A DNA stretch of 64,000 nt, from assembly GCA_028752905.1 (NCBI GenBank), contig JAQNBH010000010.1, positions 12,350,993 through 12,414,992 of the forward strand. Direction: 5' to 3'. The notes under the pieces are model-generated. The model was given only the letters and a program-made list of their open reading frames with translations, was not told the DNA's origin and did not search any database. Made by a program: the position numbers and the translations under genes. This DNA is from Cladorhizidae sp. MBARI D1340-BT2. Its lineage: Eukaryota > Porifera > Demospongiae > Poecilosclerida > Cladorhizidae. Every line of letters begins with the position of its first letter. The first letter of the stretch is position 1. Of the stretch, positions 45,501-60,500 are shown piece after piece.

Positions 45501-48500
45501 AATACATGCACCTGCTCTGTAGGTGTGTTCATAGAATACATGCACCTGCTCTGTAGGTGTGTTCATAGAATACATGCACCTGCTCTGTAGATGTGTTCAT
45601 AGAATACATGCACCTGCTCTGTAGATGTGTTCATAGAATACATGCACCTGCTCTGTAAATGTGTTCATAGAATACATGCACCTGCTCTGTAGATGTGTTC
45701 ATAGAATACATGCACCTGCTCTGTAGGTGTGTTCATAGAATACATGCACCTGCTCTGTAGATGTGTTCATAGAATACATGCACCTGCTCTGTAGGTGTGT
45801 TCATAGAATACATGCACCTGCTCTGTAGGTGTGTTCATAGAATACATGCACCTGCTCTGTAGATGTGTTCATAGAATACATGCACCTGCTCTGTAGGTGT
45901 GTTCATAGAATACATGCACCTGCTCTGTAGATGTGTTCATAGAATACATGCACCTGCTCTGTAGGTGTGTTCATAGAATACATGCACCTGCTCTGTAGAT
46001 GTGTTCATAGAATACATGCACCTGCTCTGTAGATGTGTTCATAGAATACATGCACCTGCTCTGTAGGTGTGTTCATAGAATACATGCACCTGCTCTGTAG
46101 GTGTGTTCATAGAATACATGCACCTGCTCTGTAGGTGTGTTCATAGAATACATGCACCTGCTCTGTAGGTGTGTTCATAGAATACATGCACCTGCTCTGT
46201 ATATGTGTTCATAGAATACATGCACCTGCTCTGTAGATGTGTTCATAGAATACATGCACCTGCTCTGTAGGTGTGTTCATAGAATACATGCACCTGCTCT
46301 GTATATGTGTTAGATGTGTTCATAAAATACATGCACCTGCTCTGTAGGTGTGTTCATAGAATACATGCACCTGCTCTGTAGATGTGTTCATAGAATACAT
46401 GCACCTGCTCTGTAGGTGTGTTCATAGAATACATGCACCTGCTCTGTAGATGTGTTCATAGAATACATGCACCTGCTCTGTAGATGTGTTCATAGAATAC
46501 ATGCACCTGCTCTGTAGATGTGTTCATAGAATACATGCACCTGCTCTGTAGATGTGTTCATAGAATACATGCACCTGCTCTGTAGGTGTGTTCATAGAAT
46601 ACATGCACCTGCTCTGTAGGTGTGTTCATAGAATACATGCACCTGCTCTGTAGGTGTGTTCATAGAATACATGCACCTGCTCTGTAGGTGTGTTCATAGA
46701 ATACATGCACCTGCTCTGTATATGTGTTCATAGAATACATGCACCTGCTCTGTAGATGTGTTCATAGAATACATGCACCTGCTCTGTAGGTGTGTTCATA
46801 GAATACATGCACCTGCTCTGTATATGTGTTCATAGAATACATGCACCTGCTCTGTAGGTGTGTTCATAGAATACATGCACCTGCTCTGTAGATGTGTTCA
46901 TAGAATACATGCACCTGCTCTGTAGGTGTGTTCATAGAATACATGCACCTGCTCTGTAGATGTGTTCATAGAATACATGCACCTGCTCTGTAGGTGTGTT
47001 CATAGAATACATGCACCTGCTCTGTAGATGTGTTCATAGAATACATGTACCTGCTCTGTAGGTGTGTTCATAGAATACATGCACCTGCTCTGTAGGTGTG
47101 TTCATAGAATACATGCACCTGCTCTGTAGGTGTGTTCATAGAATACATGCACCTGCTCTGTAGGTGTGTTCATAGAATACATGCACCTGCTCTGTAGGTG
47201 TGTTCATAGAATACATGCACCTGCTCTGTAGATGTGTTCATAGAATACATGCACCTGCTCTGTAGGTGTGTTCATAGAATACATGCACCTGCTCTGTAGG
47301 TGTGTTCATAGAATACATGCACCTGCTCTGTAGATGTGTTCATAGAATACATGCACCTGCTCTGTAGATGTGTTCATAGAATACATGCACCTTCTCTGTA
47401 GGTGTGTTCATAGAATACATGCACCTGCTCTGTAGGTGTGTTCATAGAATACATGCACCTGCTCTGTAGATGTGTTCATAGAATACATGCACCTGCTCTG
47501 TAGGTGTGTTCATAGAATACATGCACCTGCTCTGTAGATGTGTTCATAGAATACATGCACCTGCTCTGTAGATGTGTTCATAGAATACATGCACCTGCTC
47601 TGTAGGTGTGTTCATAGAATACATGCACCTGCTCTGTAGGTGTGTTCATAGAATACATGCACCTGCTCTGTAGGAGTGTTCATAGAATACATGCACCTGC
47701 TCTGTAGGTGTGTTCATACAATACATGCACCTGCTCTGTAGGTGTGTTCATAGAATACATGCACCTGCTCTGTAGATGTGTTCATAGAATACATGCACCT
47801 GCTCTGTAGATGTGTTCATAGAATACATGCACCTGCTCTGTAGATGTGTTCATAGAATACATGCACCTGCTCTGTAGATGTGTTCATAGAATACATGCAC
47901 CTGCTGTGTAGGTGTGTTCATAGAATACATGCACCTGCTCTGTAGATGTGTTCATAGAATACATGCACCTGCTCTGTAGGTGTGTTCATAGAATACATGC
48001 ACCTGCTCTGTAGATGTGTTCATAGAATACATGCACCTGCTCTGTAGATGTGTTCATAGAATACATGCACCTGCTCTGTAGATGTGTTCATAGAATACAT
48101 GCACCTGCTCTGTAGATGTGTTCATAGAATACATGCACCTGCTCTGTAGGTGTGTTCATAGAATACATACACCTGCTCTGTAGATGTGTTCATAGAATAC
48201 ATGCACCTGCTCTGTAGGTGTGTTCATAGAATACATGCACCTGCTCTGTAGATGTGTTCATAGAATACATGCACCTGCTCTGTAGGTGTGTTCATAGAAT
48301 ACATGCACCTGCTCTGTAGATGTGTTCATAGAATACATGCACCTGCTCTGTAGTTGTGTTCATAGAATACATGCACCTGCTCTGTAGATGTGTTCATAGA
48401 ATACATGCACCTGCTCTGTAGGTGTGTTCATAGAATACATGCACCTGCTCTGTAGATGTGTTCATAGAATACATGCACCTGCTCTGTAGATGTGTTCATA

Positions 48501-51500
48501 GAATACATGCACCTGCTCTGTAGATGTGTTCATAGAATACATGCACCTGCTCTGTAGATGTGTTCATAGAATACATGCACCTGCTCTGTAGATGTGTTCA
48601 TAGAATACATGCACCTGCTCTGTAGGTGTGTTCATAGAATACATGCACATGCTCTGTAGGTGTGTTCATAGAATACATGCACCTGCTCTGTAGGTGTTTT
48701 CATAGAATACATGCACCTGCTCTGTAGGTGTGTTCATAGAATACATGCACCTGCTCTGTAGGTGTGTTCATAGAATACATGCACCTGCTCTGTAGGTGTG
48801 TTCATAGAATACATGCACATGGTCTGTAGATGTGTTCATAGAATACATGCACCTGCTCTGTAGGTGTGTTTATAGAATACATGCACCTGCTCTGTAGATG
48901 TGTTCATAGAATACATGCACCTGCTCTGTAGGTGTGTTCATAGAATACATGCACCTGCTCTGTAGATGTGTTCATAGATTACATGCACCTGCTCTGTAGA
49001 TGTGTTCATAGAATACATGCACCTGCTCTGTAGATGTGTTCATAGAATACATGCACCTGCTCTGTAGGTGTGTTCATAGAATACATGTACCTGCTCTGTA
49101 GATGTGTTCATAGAATACATGCACCTGCTCTGTAGATGTGTTCATAGAATACATGCACCTGCTCTGTAGGTGTGTTCATAGAATACATGCACCTGCTCTG
49201 TAGATGTGTTCATAGAATACATGCACCTGCTCTGTAGATGTGTTCATAGAATACATGCACCTGCTCTGTAGGTGTGTTCATAGAATACATGCACCTGCTC
49301 TGTAGGTGTGTTCATAGAATACATGCACCTGCTCTGTAGATGTGTTCATAGAATACATGCACCTGCTCTGTAGATGTGTTCATAGAATACATGCACCTGC
49401 TCTGTAGGTGTGTTCATAGAATACATGCACCTGCTCTGTAGGTGTGTTCATAGAATACATGCACCTGCTCTGTAGATGTGTTCATAGAATGCATGCACCT
49501 GCTCTGTAGGTGTGTTCATAGAATACATGCACCTGCTCTGTAGATGTGTTCATAGAATACATGCACCTGCTCTGTAGATGTGTTCATAGAATACATGCAC
49601 CTGCTCTGTAGGTGTGTTCATAGAATACATGCACCTGCTCTGTAGATGTGTTCATAGAATACGTGCACCTGCTCTGTAGGTGTGTTCATAGAATACATGC
49701 ACCTGCTCTGTAGATGTGTTCATAGAATACATGCACCTGCTCTGTAGGTGTGTTCATAGAATACATGCACCTGCTCTGTAGGTGTGTTCATAGAATACAT
49801 GCACCTGCTCTGTAGGTGTGTTCATAGAATACATGCACCTGCTCTGTAGGTGTGTTCATAGAATACATGCACCTGCTCTGTAGATGTGTTCATAGAATAC
49901 ATGCACCTGCTCTGTAGATGTGTTCATAAAATACATGCACCTGCTCTGTAGATGTGTTCATAGAATACATGCACCTGCTCTGTAGATGTGTTCATAGAAT
50001 ACATGCACCTGCTCTGTAGGTGTGTTCATAGAATACATGCACCTGCTCTGTAGGTGTGTTCATAGAATACATGCACCTGCTCTGTACATGTGTTCATAGA
50101 ATACATGCACCTGCTCTGTAGATGTGTTCATAGAATACATGCACCTGCTCTGTAGGTTTGTTCATAGAATACATGCACCTGCTCTGTAGATGTGTTCATA
50201 GAATACATGCACCTGCTCTGTAGATGTGTTCATAGAATACATGCACCTGCTCTGTAGGTGTGTTCATAGAATACATGCACCTGCTCTGTAGGTGTGTTCA
50301 TAGAATACATGCACCTGCTCTGTAGGTGTGTTCATAGAATACATGCACTGCTCTGTAGGTGTGTTCATAGAATACATGCACCTGCTCTGTAGATGTGTTC
50401 ATAGAATACATGCACCTGCTCTGTGGATGTGTTCATAGAATACATGCACCTGCTCTGTAGGTGTGTTCATAGAATACATGCACCTGCTCTGTAGATGTGT
50501 TCATAGAATACATGCACCTGCTCTGTAGATGTGTTCATAGAATACATGCACCTGCTCTGTAGGTGTGTTCATAGAATACATGCACCTGCTCTGTAGGTGT
50601 GTTCATAGAATACATGCACCTGCTCTGTAGATGTGTTCATAGAATACATGCACCTGCTCTGTAGGTGTATTCATAGAATACATGCACCTGCTCTGTAGAT
50701 GTGTTCATAGAATGCATGCACCTGCTCTGTAGATGTGTTCATAGAATACATGCACCTGCTCTGTAGGTGTGTTCATAGAATACATGCACCTGCTCTGTAG
50801 ATGTGTTCATAGAATACATGCACCTGCTCTGTAGATGTGTTCATAGAATACATGCACCTGCTCTGTAGGTGTGTTCATAGAATACATGCACCTGCTCTGT
50901 AGATGTGTTCATAGAATACATGCACCTGCTCTGTAGATGTGTTCATAGAATACATGCACCTGCTCTGTAGGTGTGTTCATAGAATACATGCACCTGCTCT
51001 GTAGGTGTGTTCATAGAATACATGCACCTGCTCTGTAGATGTGTTCATAGAATACATGCACCTGCTCTGTAGATGTGTTCATAGAATACATGCACCTGCT
51101 CTGTAGGTGTGTTCATAGAATACATGCACCTGCTCTGTAGGTGTGTTCATAGAATACATGCACCTGCTCTGTAGGTGTGTTCATAGAATACATGCACCTG
51201 CTCTGTATGTGTGTTCATAGAATACATGCACCTGCTCTGTAGATGTGTTCATAGAATACATGCACCTGCTCTGTAGGTGTGTTCATAGAATACATGCACC
51301 TGCTCTGTAGATGTGTTCATAGAATGCATGCACCTGCTCTGTAGATGTGTTCATAGAATACATGCACCTGCTCTGTAGGTGTGTTCATAGAATACATGCA
51401 CCTGCTCTGTAGGTGTGTTCATAGAATACATGCACCTGCTCTGTAGATGTGTTCATAGAATGCATGCACCTGCTCTGTAGATGTGTTCATAGAATACATG

Positions 51501-54500
51501 CACCTGCTCTGTAGGTGTGTTCATAGAATACATGCACCTGCTCTGTAGATGTGTTCATAGAATACATGCACCTGCTCTGTAGGTGTGTTCATAAAATGCA
51601 TGCACCTGATCTGTATGTAGAGAACTAGTATGATATATACCTCCAGTAGACAGAGTTAGAATACTTTCTACTACAGGGAATCCTCCCACCAATCGCTGGC
51701 TGGATTGATGGGAGGATTGAATGCCGTTTATGATACTGTGGAAGCCGATAAATCTTATATATTCAAAATAATATGATGATTTAATTCCCAATGGCTATAC
51801 ATTATTCCGAGCTATCACTTGTTACAGCACATTTTGTGAATCAGTCGGATCTCGACATGTTGTTAATAATAATCAAGTGAGCTCAGTCAGGCCTTGCCAA
51901 TAGTACTCTGTGTTTGAGATCAAATAAATGGGCTCATTCATAGCCTTGCTGCCAATTGCAGCTTGGCCACCATCAGATTCCATCTCTGCATCAACAGAAA
52001 GCTGCACTCCACTCTCACCTGCATGCTCCATGGTGGCCCGTCTTAAAGATCATCTACATTCTAGAGTTTGTAAGGTTGTAGTGTGCTAGACTGCCCTCCT
52101 TTAATGGGGGAAAGAACCCTTAGAATAAAATTGTGATCGTGGAAATAAAGGAGCCAACAATGAACCTCACTAGCTACTCTGCTCTGTTGGAGTATGGCTG
52201 TATCTGATGATGGCAATTTGATAAGGCAGACTATTTATCCTTATGTCTGTGGGTATAAAATAAACCTACTAGTGTTTCTACCACACATGATTTCTGCAGC
52301 AGGAATCTAACTTTTAACCACCTATAAACGCTATAGTTCATGTATTCACATAGAATCACAATGGTGGGTGTTTCTATGTGTAATGGCATAAAATTAGCAC
52401 ATAACAACCACACACCACACAGACACACACACACACACACACACACAAACATGCAAACCTTCAGTAAAGGATCTTGAGTGATGCACAATTAATTTGAGAC
52501 TCATTTGAGATAGAAAATCTTGAGTCATACAAGCACCTTGAGACACGTCCACACTTTGTGACATATTCTGACCAGAGTTAATAGCTTTATCTAAATTTTG
52601 GCATGCTACAAACCCATTACACCACACTCTGCATATCAGTACTTGATATAGCCATAAGTTAGGTTATACCAGGTTAGTGGGGAGGGTGGGCAACTGCAAA
52701 AGCAGTCTGACAATTCAATCTGACATCTAACAATGCTTATAATGTATGATGTTGATGTAATTCTAGGATAGTGCCATGAAGAATGACATGTGGACCACGC
52801 GACACATTCTGACTGGTGCTAACAAATGCATGCTGTTCATGGGAGGAGACGATTACAAATGGACTGGACTTGGCTTATGGGAGCTTGTTATATTTGCAGG
52901 CCATGATACAGCTCCATTTACTTGCATTATATTTGCATGCTATACAGCTCCATGTACTCGCATAAAACACTAAAGTGTATTGGAATATGATTGGTGCAGG
53001 ACTGCTTGTTATAACACAGCGAGATTAATGCATGTGGCAAAAAATGTTCCAGCTGTTTTATTTCAGTGTGTGGCTCTCACCATGTCCTTGAAGGCTGTAG
53101 TTGACCCACTAATGAGGGGCTGAATCTAAAAGATCACCAAGAACAACAACAACAGCAACACAACAACAATAACAACAACACAACAACACAATAACAACAA
53201 TAAGAACAATAGCAACACAACAACAACAGCAACACAACAACAATAACAACAACACAACAATAACAACAATAGCAACACAACAACAATAACAACAGCAACA
53301 CAACAACAATAAGAGCAATACAACAACCAATAACAACAACAAAACACAACAATAACAACAACAGCAACAACACAATAACAATACGAACAATAACACAACA
53401 ACAATAACAACACACAACAATAACAACAATAGCAACACAACAATAACAACAACAGCAACACCAACAATAAGAGCAATACAACAACCAATAACAACAAAAC
53501 AACAATAACAACAACAGCAACACAACAACAACAACAATAGCAACAATAACAACAGCAACACAACAACAATAACAGCAACACAACAACAATAAGAGCAATA
53601 CAACAACCAATAACAACAACAACAAAACAACAATAACAACAACAGCAACACAACAACAACAACAACAATAGCAACACAACAACAATAACAACAGCAACAC
53701 AACAACAATAACAGCAATACAACAATCAATAACAACAACAACAAAACACAACAATAACAACAACAGGAACACAACAACAACAACAACAACAATAGCAACA
53801 CAACAACAGAAGCACAACAACAATAACAACAGCAACAAAAACACAACAACAACAGCAACACAATAACAACAACAATAGCAACACAACACAACAACAATAA
53901 CAACATCAACAACAACAGCAACACAACAACAATAACAACAAGAGAAACACAACAACAATAACAACACAACAACAATAGCAACACAACAACAACAGCAACA
54001 CAACAACAATAACAGCAATACAACAACCAATAACAACAGCAACACAACAACATCAACAGAACAACAATAACAATAACAACAATAGAAACACAACAACAAC
54101 AGCAACAACAATAACAACAACAGCAACACAACAACAATAACAGAAACACAACAATAAAAACAACAGCAACACAATAACAACAACAGCAACACAACAACAA
54201 CAACAACAGCAACAGCAATAACAATAAAAACAACACAACAACAATAAGGCATATATGGCTTAACCATATGCACATATGAAAGCAATAATAAATATTGGGG
54301 AGGGAGACAAGTGTGTTGTGTGTGTGTGTGGGGGGGGGGGGGGGGGGGGGGGGGGGGGAAGGGGCAAAGAGGGGAGGTCTGAGTCCTGACCTCCTTTGGT
54401 ATAATGCTTGATCGGTGATCTGTGCAAAAGAATATTTTTCTGGTATATAACAAAAATGCGGGTGAATATTGTGGGGTAGGGGGTGGGGGGCTTTGCCTCC

Positions 54501-57500
54501 ATTATTATCCCCCCTCAGCCCATTTCCTATGCCTACTTTGGGTCGAGTGAAAGAAGAAGAAGCAAGTTAGAAAAAAAGAGACATCACCTGTCCAGAAGCT
54601 CAGAGGTAGACTTTTCTGAACTTGAACTTTAGATTAATGTTGCTGGACTTGTTATATAGCTCTCAAGGGAAATTTCTGGGCCAGCTCAACACTACCATTA
54701 CTGACTGCTTAATAATAAGTATAGGAACATTGCAACAAGGAAAAACAAGAAAGAACAATAGTACAATATTTCAACGAACCCTCAGTTAATGGTGTAGATA
54801 CAATGACTTATGATAATCAATTACTCACTCGATGTTTTGGCTCGATGCTCTAGCCTTCATCAGGAATAATTATGATTATTCCTGATGAAAGCTAGCTAAA
54901 ATGTGAAGTGAGTCAATTTAAGTTGAGTATTGAGATAATCATTGTAATCTTAAAATCAACTTTAAATATTTCCTCGACGACATTTTGGCTAATGTTCTAG
55001 CCATCATGTTCTAGCCATCAGGTAATATGAATGTCTGAAACATTGAGAATTTTTTAAAGTTGTGTACCAATAAAGTCATTTATTATACTAAATCAGCTGA
55101 GAAGGACAATTTAAAATTAACAAAAATGAGTCGATTGTATTGACTCGTAAAAAAGTAAGCAAGCAATACTGCACCATAGACTTAGGAATCCATGCTATTT
55201 AGAAACCTGAAATGGCTAATGGGGTCTGTAGCAACCTGAGTGGAACGAGTAATACTACAGAGGGCCAAGGATTTCAATGTAGAACCCGTTGGTCAATTTG
55301 TTCGCCACACAGATAGCAACTGCAACTTGACTTGGTCACCTGACTCAGCACAACTTGTAACAGGTTCCATTTCATTAGTCAGGAATGAAGTAAATTCTTT
55401 GGTGATTGCATTTGTAAATTTGAGGAGAAAAAAGTGGATAAAGAGTGATTATAAGGACTGGGTGTAGTCAACTTTCATGCCCCACTTGAAGCATAGCAGG
55501 TGTTGCTGCATTGAAGCCTTCACATGGCTACTATCACATCAGTTACCGCACTAGTAAAGGGCATTGCTTAAGGCAAGTACTCGGAAAGATGCTAGCTAGC
55601 TAATGTGTGAAAATTTCATGTGTGGACCTGCGTGTGTGTATGCATTGTATGTATGTATGTATGTGTGTGTATGTATGTGTGTATGTATGTATGTATGTGT
55701 GTTGTAGGTATGTATGTGTGTGTGTATGTTGTATGTATGTATGTATGTATGTATGTGTGTGCATATATAAATATATATGCATGTATGTATGTATGTATGT
55801 ATGTGTGTGTATGTGTATGTGTGTGTATGCATTGTATGTATGTATGTATGCATGTATGTATGCATGTGTGTGTGTATGTATGTGTGTGTATGTATGTATG
55901 TGTGCACGCGCATATATATGCATGTATGTATATGCATGCATGTATGTATGTATGTGTGTATGTATGTATATACATATATATACTCTGTATTCATTGGTAA
56001 TAAATACGAATGAATCAGCCATCCTAAATTCTTCTATGTAAAATATGTGAACATCATAATAGCTTTTATCTCTTTATTTCCACCAGTGCCTGCAGTCGCC
56101 ATTTAATACTATATTAATTTACATTGCAGTGTGGTGAACATTTGAGAACCAGTTGGTCCTACCAACCCCCTCCCCTCCCACTTCTCCCTTCTTCTTCCCC
56201 TCCCCTCCCTTCACCTTTTCCTGATGGCAGCGGCAACTATGACAGTAACGAGAGTGATGATCAGACCAGCCAGCATTATTGTAAGGATGACGATGGCATT
56301 CAATCTTCTGTTTAACTCTTCTGGGTAGTATGTTGAATATGAAGTAGTTTTCTGAGAGAGTGGAGAGTGCAGTGGGTTGTAAAATGTCAATAGTCACTTA
56401 TGACACAAACATTATGCAAATTAATGAGAGCAGATGACATTTCTGGGTTAATAATAATTCCAAAAATGATTTTTTCCCTTCATGTGTGGGTATGTGCTGT
56501 GACTCTTTTCCAAATATACTAATTGTTGGAGTACTAAGTTTATAGGTCTTAAATTATGGGTTAGCTTGAGAAAACCTTCTTTTTCAACTTTCTTCATTAA
56601 TGTAACCAGGGGCATGCAACAAACCTTTACACTAGCATAGCATCAATCATATAGAATTTTGACAACTGTACTCACGGTTTCTTGCAGACTTGTAGTTGGC
56701 ACCGTATGACTAGTGTTATTAGGATATAGAGAGTCATTGAAGCTTGTGAACACTACGAGTGTGGTCGAAGTCCTTCCCCTCACATCCTCAGCATTAACAG
56801 AATATACTTGAAAGTCATAACTCTCCCCAGGAATCAAATCAGTGGCCATGAAAATATTGCTTTTTATAAGTTTGGATTCGTTTCTTTCGAGTTTGAGTGT
56901 GCTTGATTGTTCATATATAATGTGGTAGCCTGTCACTTCGCTGTTTCTGTGGAGACAATCTACTTCACCCCAACCTACCACGATGGTCGTGTTAGTTGTG
57001 TTAATGACCCTCAGGTTGCTAGGTGGCCAAACAGGAGCTGTGAGGTAACAAAAAGAGGTGACAGGGTAAGTTTTATGGCAAGATCAATGAGGGACGTTTA
57101 GAATGCAATGCTCCACTTTGAAAACACCAGTTGTCTTACTACAAATTAGTTATGAGTAGTACATGATCCTTTTAGGGACAGATGTGTGTGTAGCATGTGA
57201 GTGATGCCCACATGACACTATATTTCCATTTTTAGGATTACTCTCTATATACATGACTCGTAATTTTTCACTACACTTATACCTATATAATTACATGCCA
57301 ATTTGCAGTAACCTGTTTCAACACCTTATACTTGATACTAGATAAAATGACAGGATCAGCAAAAGGGTCCATTATATGGAAAATAGATTTTCTTACATTA
57401 TTGGTAAAGGGTCCAGCTGTGCATTCTCATACGGTGGATATATAGTCATCTGAAGTAGGCGAGCCATAACTCTCAACAAGACCATTAAAAAAAATTAAAC

Positions 57501-60500
57501 AAAATCTGGATTGACCCATTAAAAAGGAGAGGAAACAGGACTGTAGTCATGTTGACCACAACCACTCGGAAGACCCTTTACCATTTAAATCACATTTGCC
57601 AATCATTATACTGACTCTAGTGTATACTGGTGTTGGTCAACATGGGTACAGTCAAGTTGTATTTTATTTAACAGGTCTATCTGATAAACATTCTTTGTTC
57701 TTTTTTCAAGTTAAATCGTTTGAACTTCAGGGTCCCCAGTGGTGTTACCCAAATTGAGAAACAGAGTAGTCATAGGCATGGATTAGCTTTTGGTACTCAC
57801 GTTTTTGTGATGGATCTATTGAACTCGATTATGTGAATGGAAAGACACAGAGAGAAACAAACAAATATCCTTGAAGAATATTTCCCTTCTCTTCACTGCC
57901 ACTTTACTACCTTAGCGAAGGATTCAAAGCTGCTGGGAATCATTATGCAGCTAATATTGGCAGCAACCAACATTTAGGAAGCTAAGAAGCTTCCTGATGT
58001 GAGTTTTAGAATAGATGTGATTTTTTTTATGGACTAGCTGTATGCCATTTTAAAGTCAGTCAAACCAATACAGGTAGTGCTACTGCATTCCCACTAAAGT
58101 TCGATCACTTGTAAGACTTCCAAGATGTCTTCTCTTGTCCAGTCGCATAGCACCTTAATAAGAAATTTTGATGTCTAAAATATAAACATTCCGGTCATAA
58201 TCTTCAATTTCACGAAAATTAGCGCTTAGTTATAACATTGGTGCTGATGGAAGATCTCATATTCCAGACACACACACACACTCTAATTCAGGTAGCTACA
58301 GTAGGTGTGGCAATATTCAAATTCAATCAGTGGCCTGCTTAAATTATGGCAAGAATGCCTTTATAAAACATGCTGTATAGCACAGTTGCTATAATTAGAA
58401 CAACCACTTTTTAAGATATAGAACAACCACTTTTTACAGTTATATAGATCAAGGTACTATAATAATTAGAGCAAGCATTTTTTTCCAGATCGAGAGTGCT
58501 ATATAGATTGAGTTACTACAATTAGAGCAACCCCCTTTTTACAGATCTTGAATGCTTTTACAGATCTTGAATGCTATATAGATTGCAAGGGCAGAATGAC
58601 TTTCAAGCAATGTAAAAATTCCATACACGAGGTGTGTTTGTGGTGAGATGAGGCCCATTGGAGGAAAAGAGTCAAAATCTTGTGATTCTTTTCAATCTGA
58701 CAAATAATATACCAGCAGACAGCATGATTCGATTATTTTGCTATGCTTTGCACACACTTATCATGGGATAAATATTGACTGGCTAGTATCTTTTATATTG
58801 TATTCTAGCTGAAGGACGAAGGTCAAAGGAAGCTTTGCTCATGTTTCTAACTCACTGGAACACTTTTGTTCCTGCTAGACCATAGTTCACATACATTAAG
58901 GAATACGACTGGTTTGATAGAGAGGTGTGTCCACCAACAAATGCAATAGCAATACCAAAAATAACAACTTGTAATACCCGTAGATTCATACCTGTTGCAC
59001 TGGTATTCACAATATAGGTGCAGAGGGCATCATCTTGGGATTTCTCAGAGTAAATTATGTAGTGCATCAACTTGTATGTGCTATATTCCTCCAGTCCATT
59101 CAGAGTGTACTGATTCAGAGACCCACTGAACCTCTCCACACCGGCTGGGATGTTTGCTGCTGCACAGGGCTGCATGTACATGTACACTATTTCATAGTAG
59201 GAGACGAGTTGTGCCGATCGATTCGTCCAGGATAGTGAGATCGAGTTTTTTTTTGAGTTGATGTTGACATCTGCCAGTGTTTGGCAGTTTGTGGATATTG
59301 CATCACTTGGATCAATTTTACCTATGTAAGGGAATAAACAGCTTTGATGACGAGGATTATGATTGTGACAATGTTGATAATGATGTTGATAATGAATTAT
59401 CCATCTTACAATAGGAACAACAATGACAGCAGTGCGACAAACATGAATGTGACATCATCAGATTAGCGGGTCACTATGTTGATATTTAACTAGGAGAGAT
59501 GTGGGTTTAGTTTGTGTTCTATGATGTGTGTTATGCTGTGTGTGTGTCCTGTGATGTGTTCTGTGATGAATATTGTGTTCTATGATGTGTATTCAATGAT
59601 GTGTGTTCTATGATGTGTGTTCTATGATGTGTGTTCAATGATGTGTGTTCAATGATGTGTGTTCTATGATGTGTGTTCAATGATGTGTGTTCAATGATGT
59701 GTGTTCTATGATGTGTGTTCTATGATGTGTGTTCTATGATGTGTGTTCAATGATGTGTGTTCAATGATGTGTGTTCTATGATGTGTGTTCTATGATGTGT
59801 GTTCTATGATGTGTGTTCTATGATGTGTGTTCTATGATGTGTGTTCTATGATGTGTGTTCTATGATGTGTGTTCTATGATGTGTGTGTTCTATGATGTGT
59901 GTTCTATGATGTGTGTTCTATGATGTGTGTTCTATGATGTGTGTTCTATGATGTGTGTTCTATGATGTGTGTTCTATGATGTGTGTTCTATGATGTGTGT
60001 TCTATGATGTGTGTTCTATGATGTGTGTTCAATGATGTGTGTTCTATGATGTGTGTTCTATGATGTGTGTTCTATGATGTGTGTTCAATTATGTGTGTTC
60101 TATGATGTGTGTTCTATGATTTGTGTTCTATGATGTGTGTTCTATGATGTGTGTTCTATGATGTGTGTTCTATGATGTGTGTTCTATGATGTGTGTTCTA
60201 TGATGTGTGTTCTATGATGTGTGTTCTATGATGTGTGTTCTATTATGTGTGTGTTCTATGATGTGTGTTCTATATGTGCTTTGCAATGAGGTCATATATA
60301 GTTGGCAGGAAATGTATTGACTATAAATTGTTGTCTATAAGTAATATGGTTCATCTAAAATGTATTTCCATGGACGGTTACCGCAGATAAAAGATCCTGA
60401 TAGAGTGAAGACTGAATGAGTGCAAACACAACTGCAGGGTGGATATCATTAATCTCAATTCTTGGAGCCAAGTCTAACTAGGCTGGAACTGGCATTTTTA

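Larger units (their letters stand above)
30583..56214. other. FN3 receptor intron 5 (25.6 kb), satellite-filled
   Basis: Donor gtgaag at 56214, acceptor catag at 30583-30587. It contains, in transcription order, a TGTA microsatellite, a CAA-type array, the possible proximal tail exon, the 34-bp satellite and the 21-bp minisatellite. About 22 kb of it is tandem repeat. Confidence 0.65.

Noticed and set aside
33277..51615. Possible CRISPR-like array or centromeric repeat
   Set aside because: There are no unique spacers between units, so it is not CRISPR. Nothing in the sequence alone shows centromere function.
53109..54453. Long minus-strand open frames of 200-440 codons made of Leu, Val and Cys
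   Set aside because: They come from the CAA/CAATAA array, which has no stop words in that orientation; composition is not that of a protein.
55240..55467. WD40-like blade
   Set aside because: Only one weak motif, no neighbouring blades, and no splice evidence.
55600..56041. Six overlapping open frames
   Set aside because: They run through a TGTA/TGTG microsatellite.
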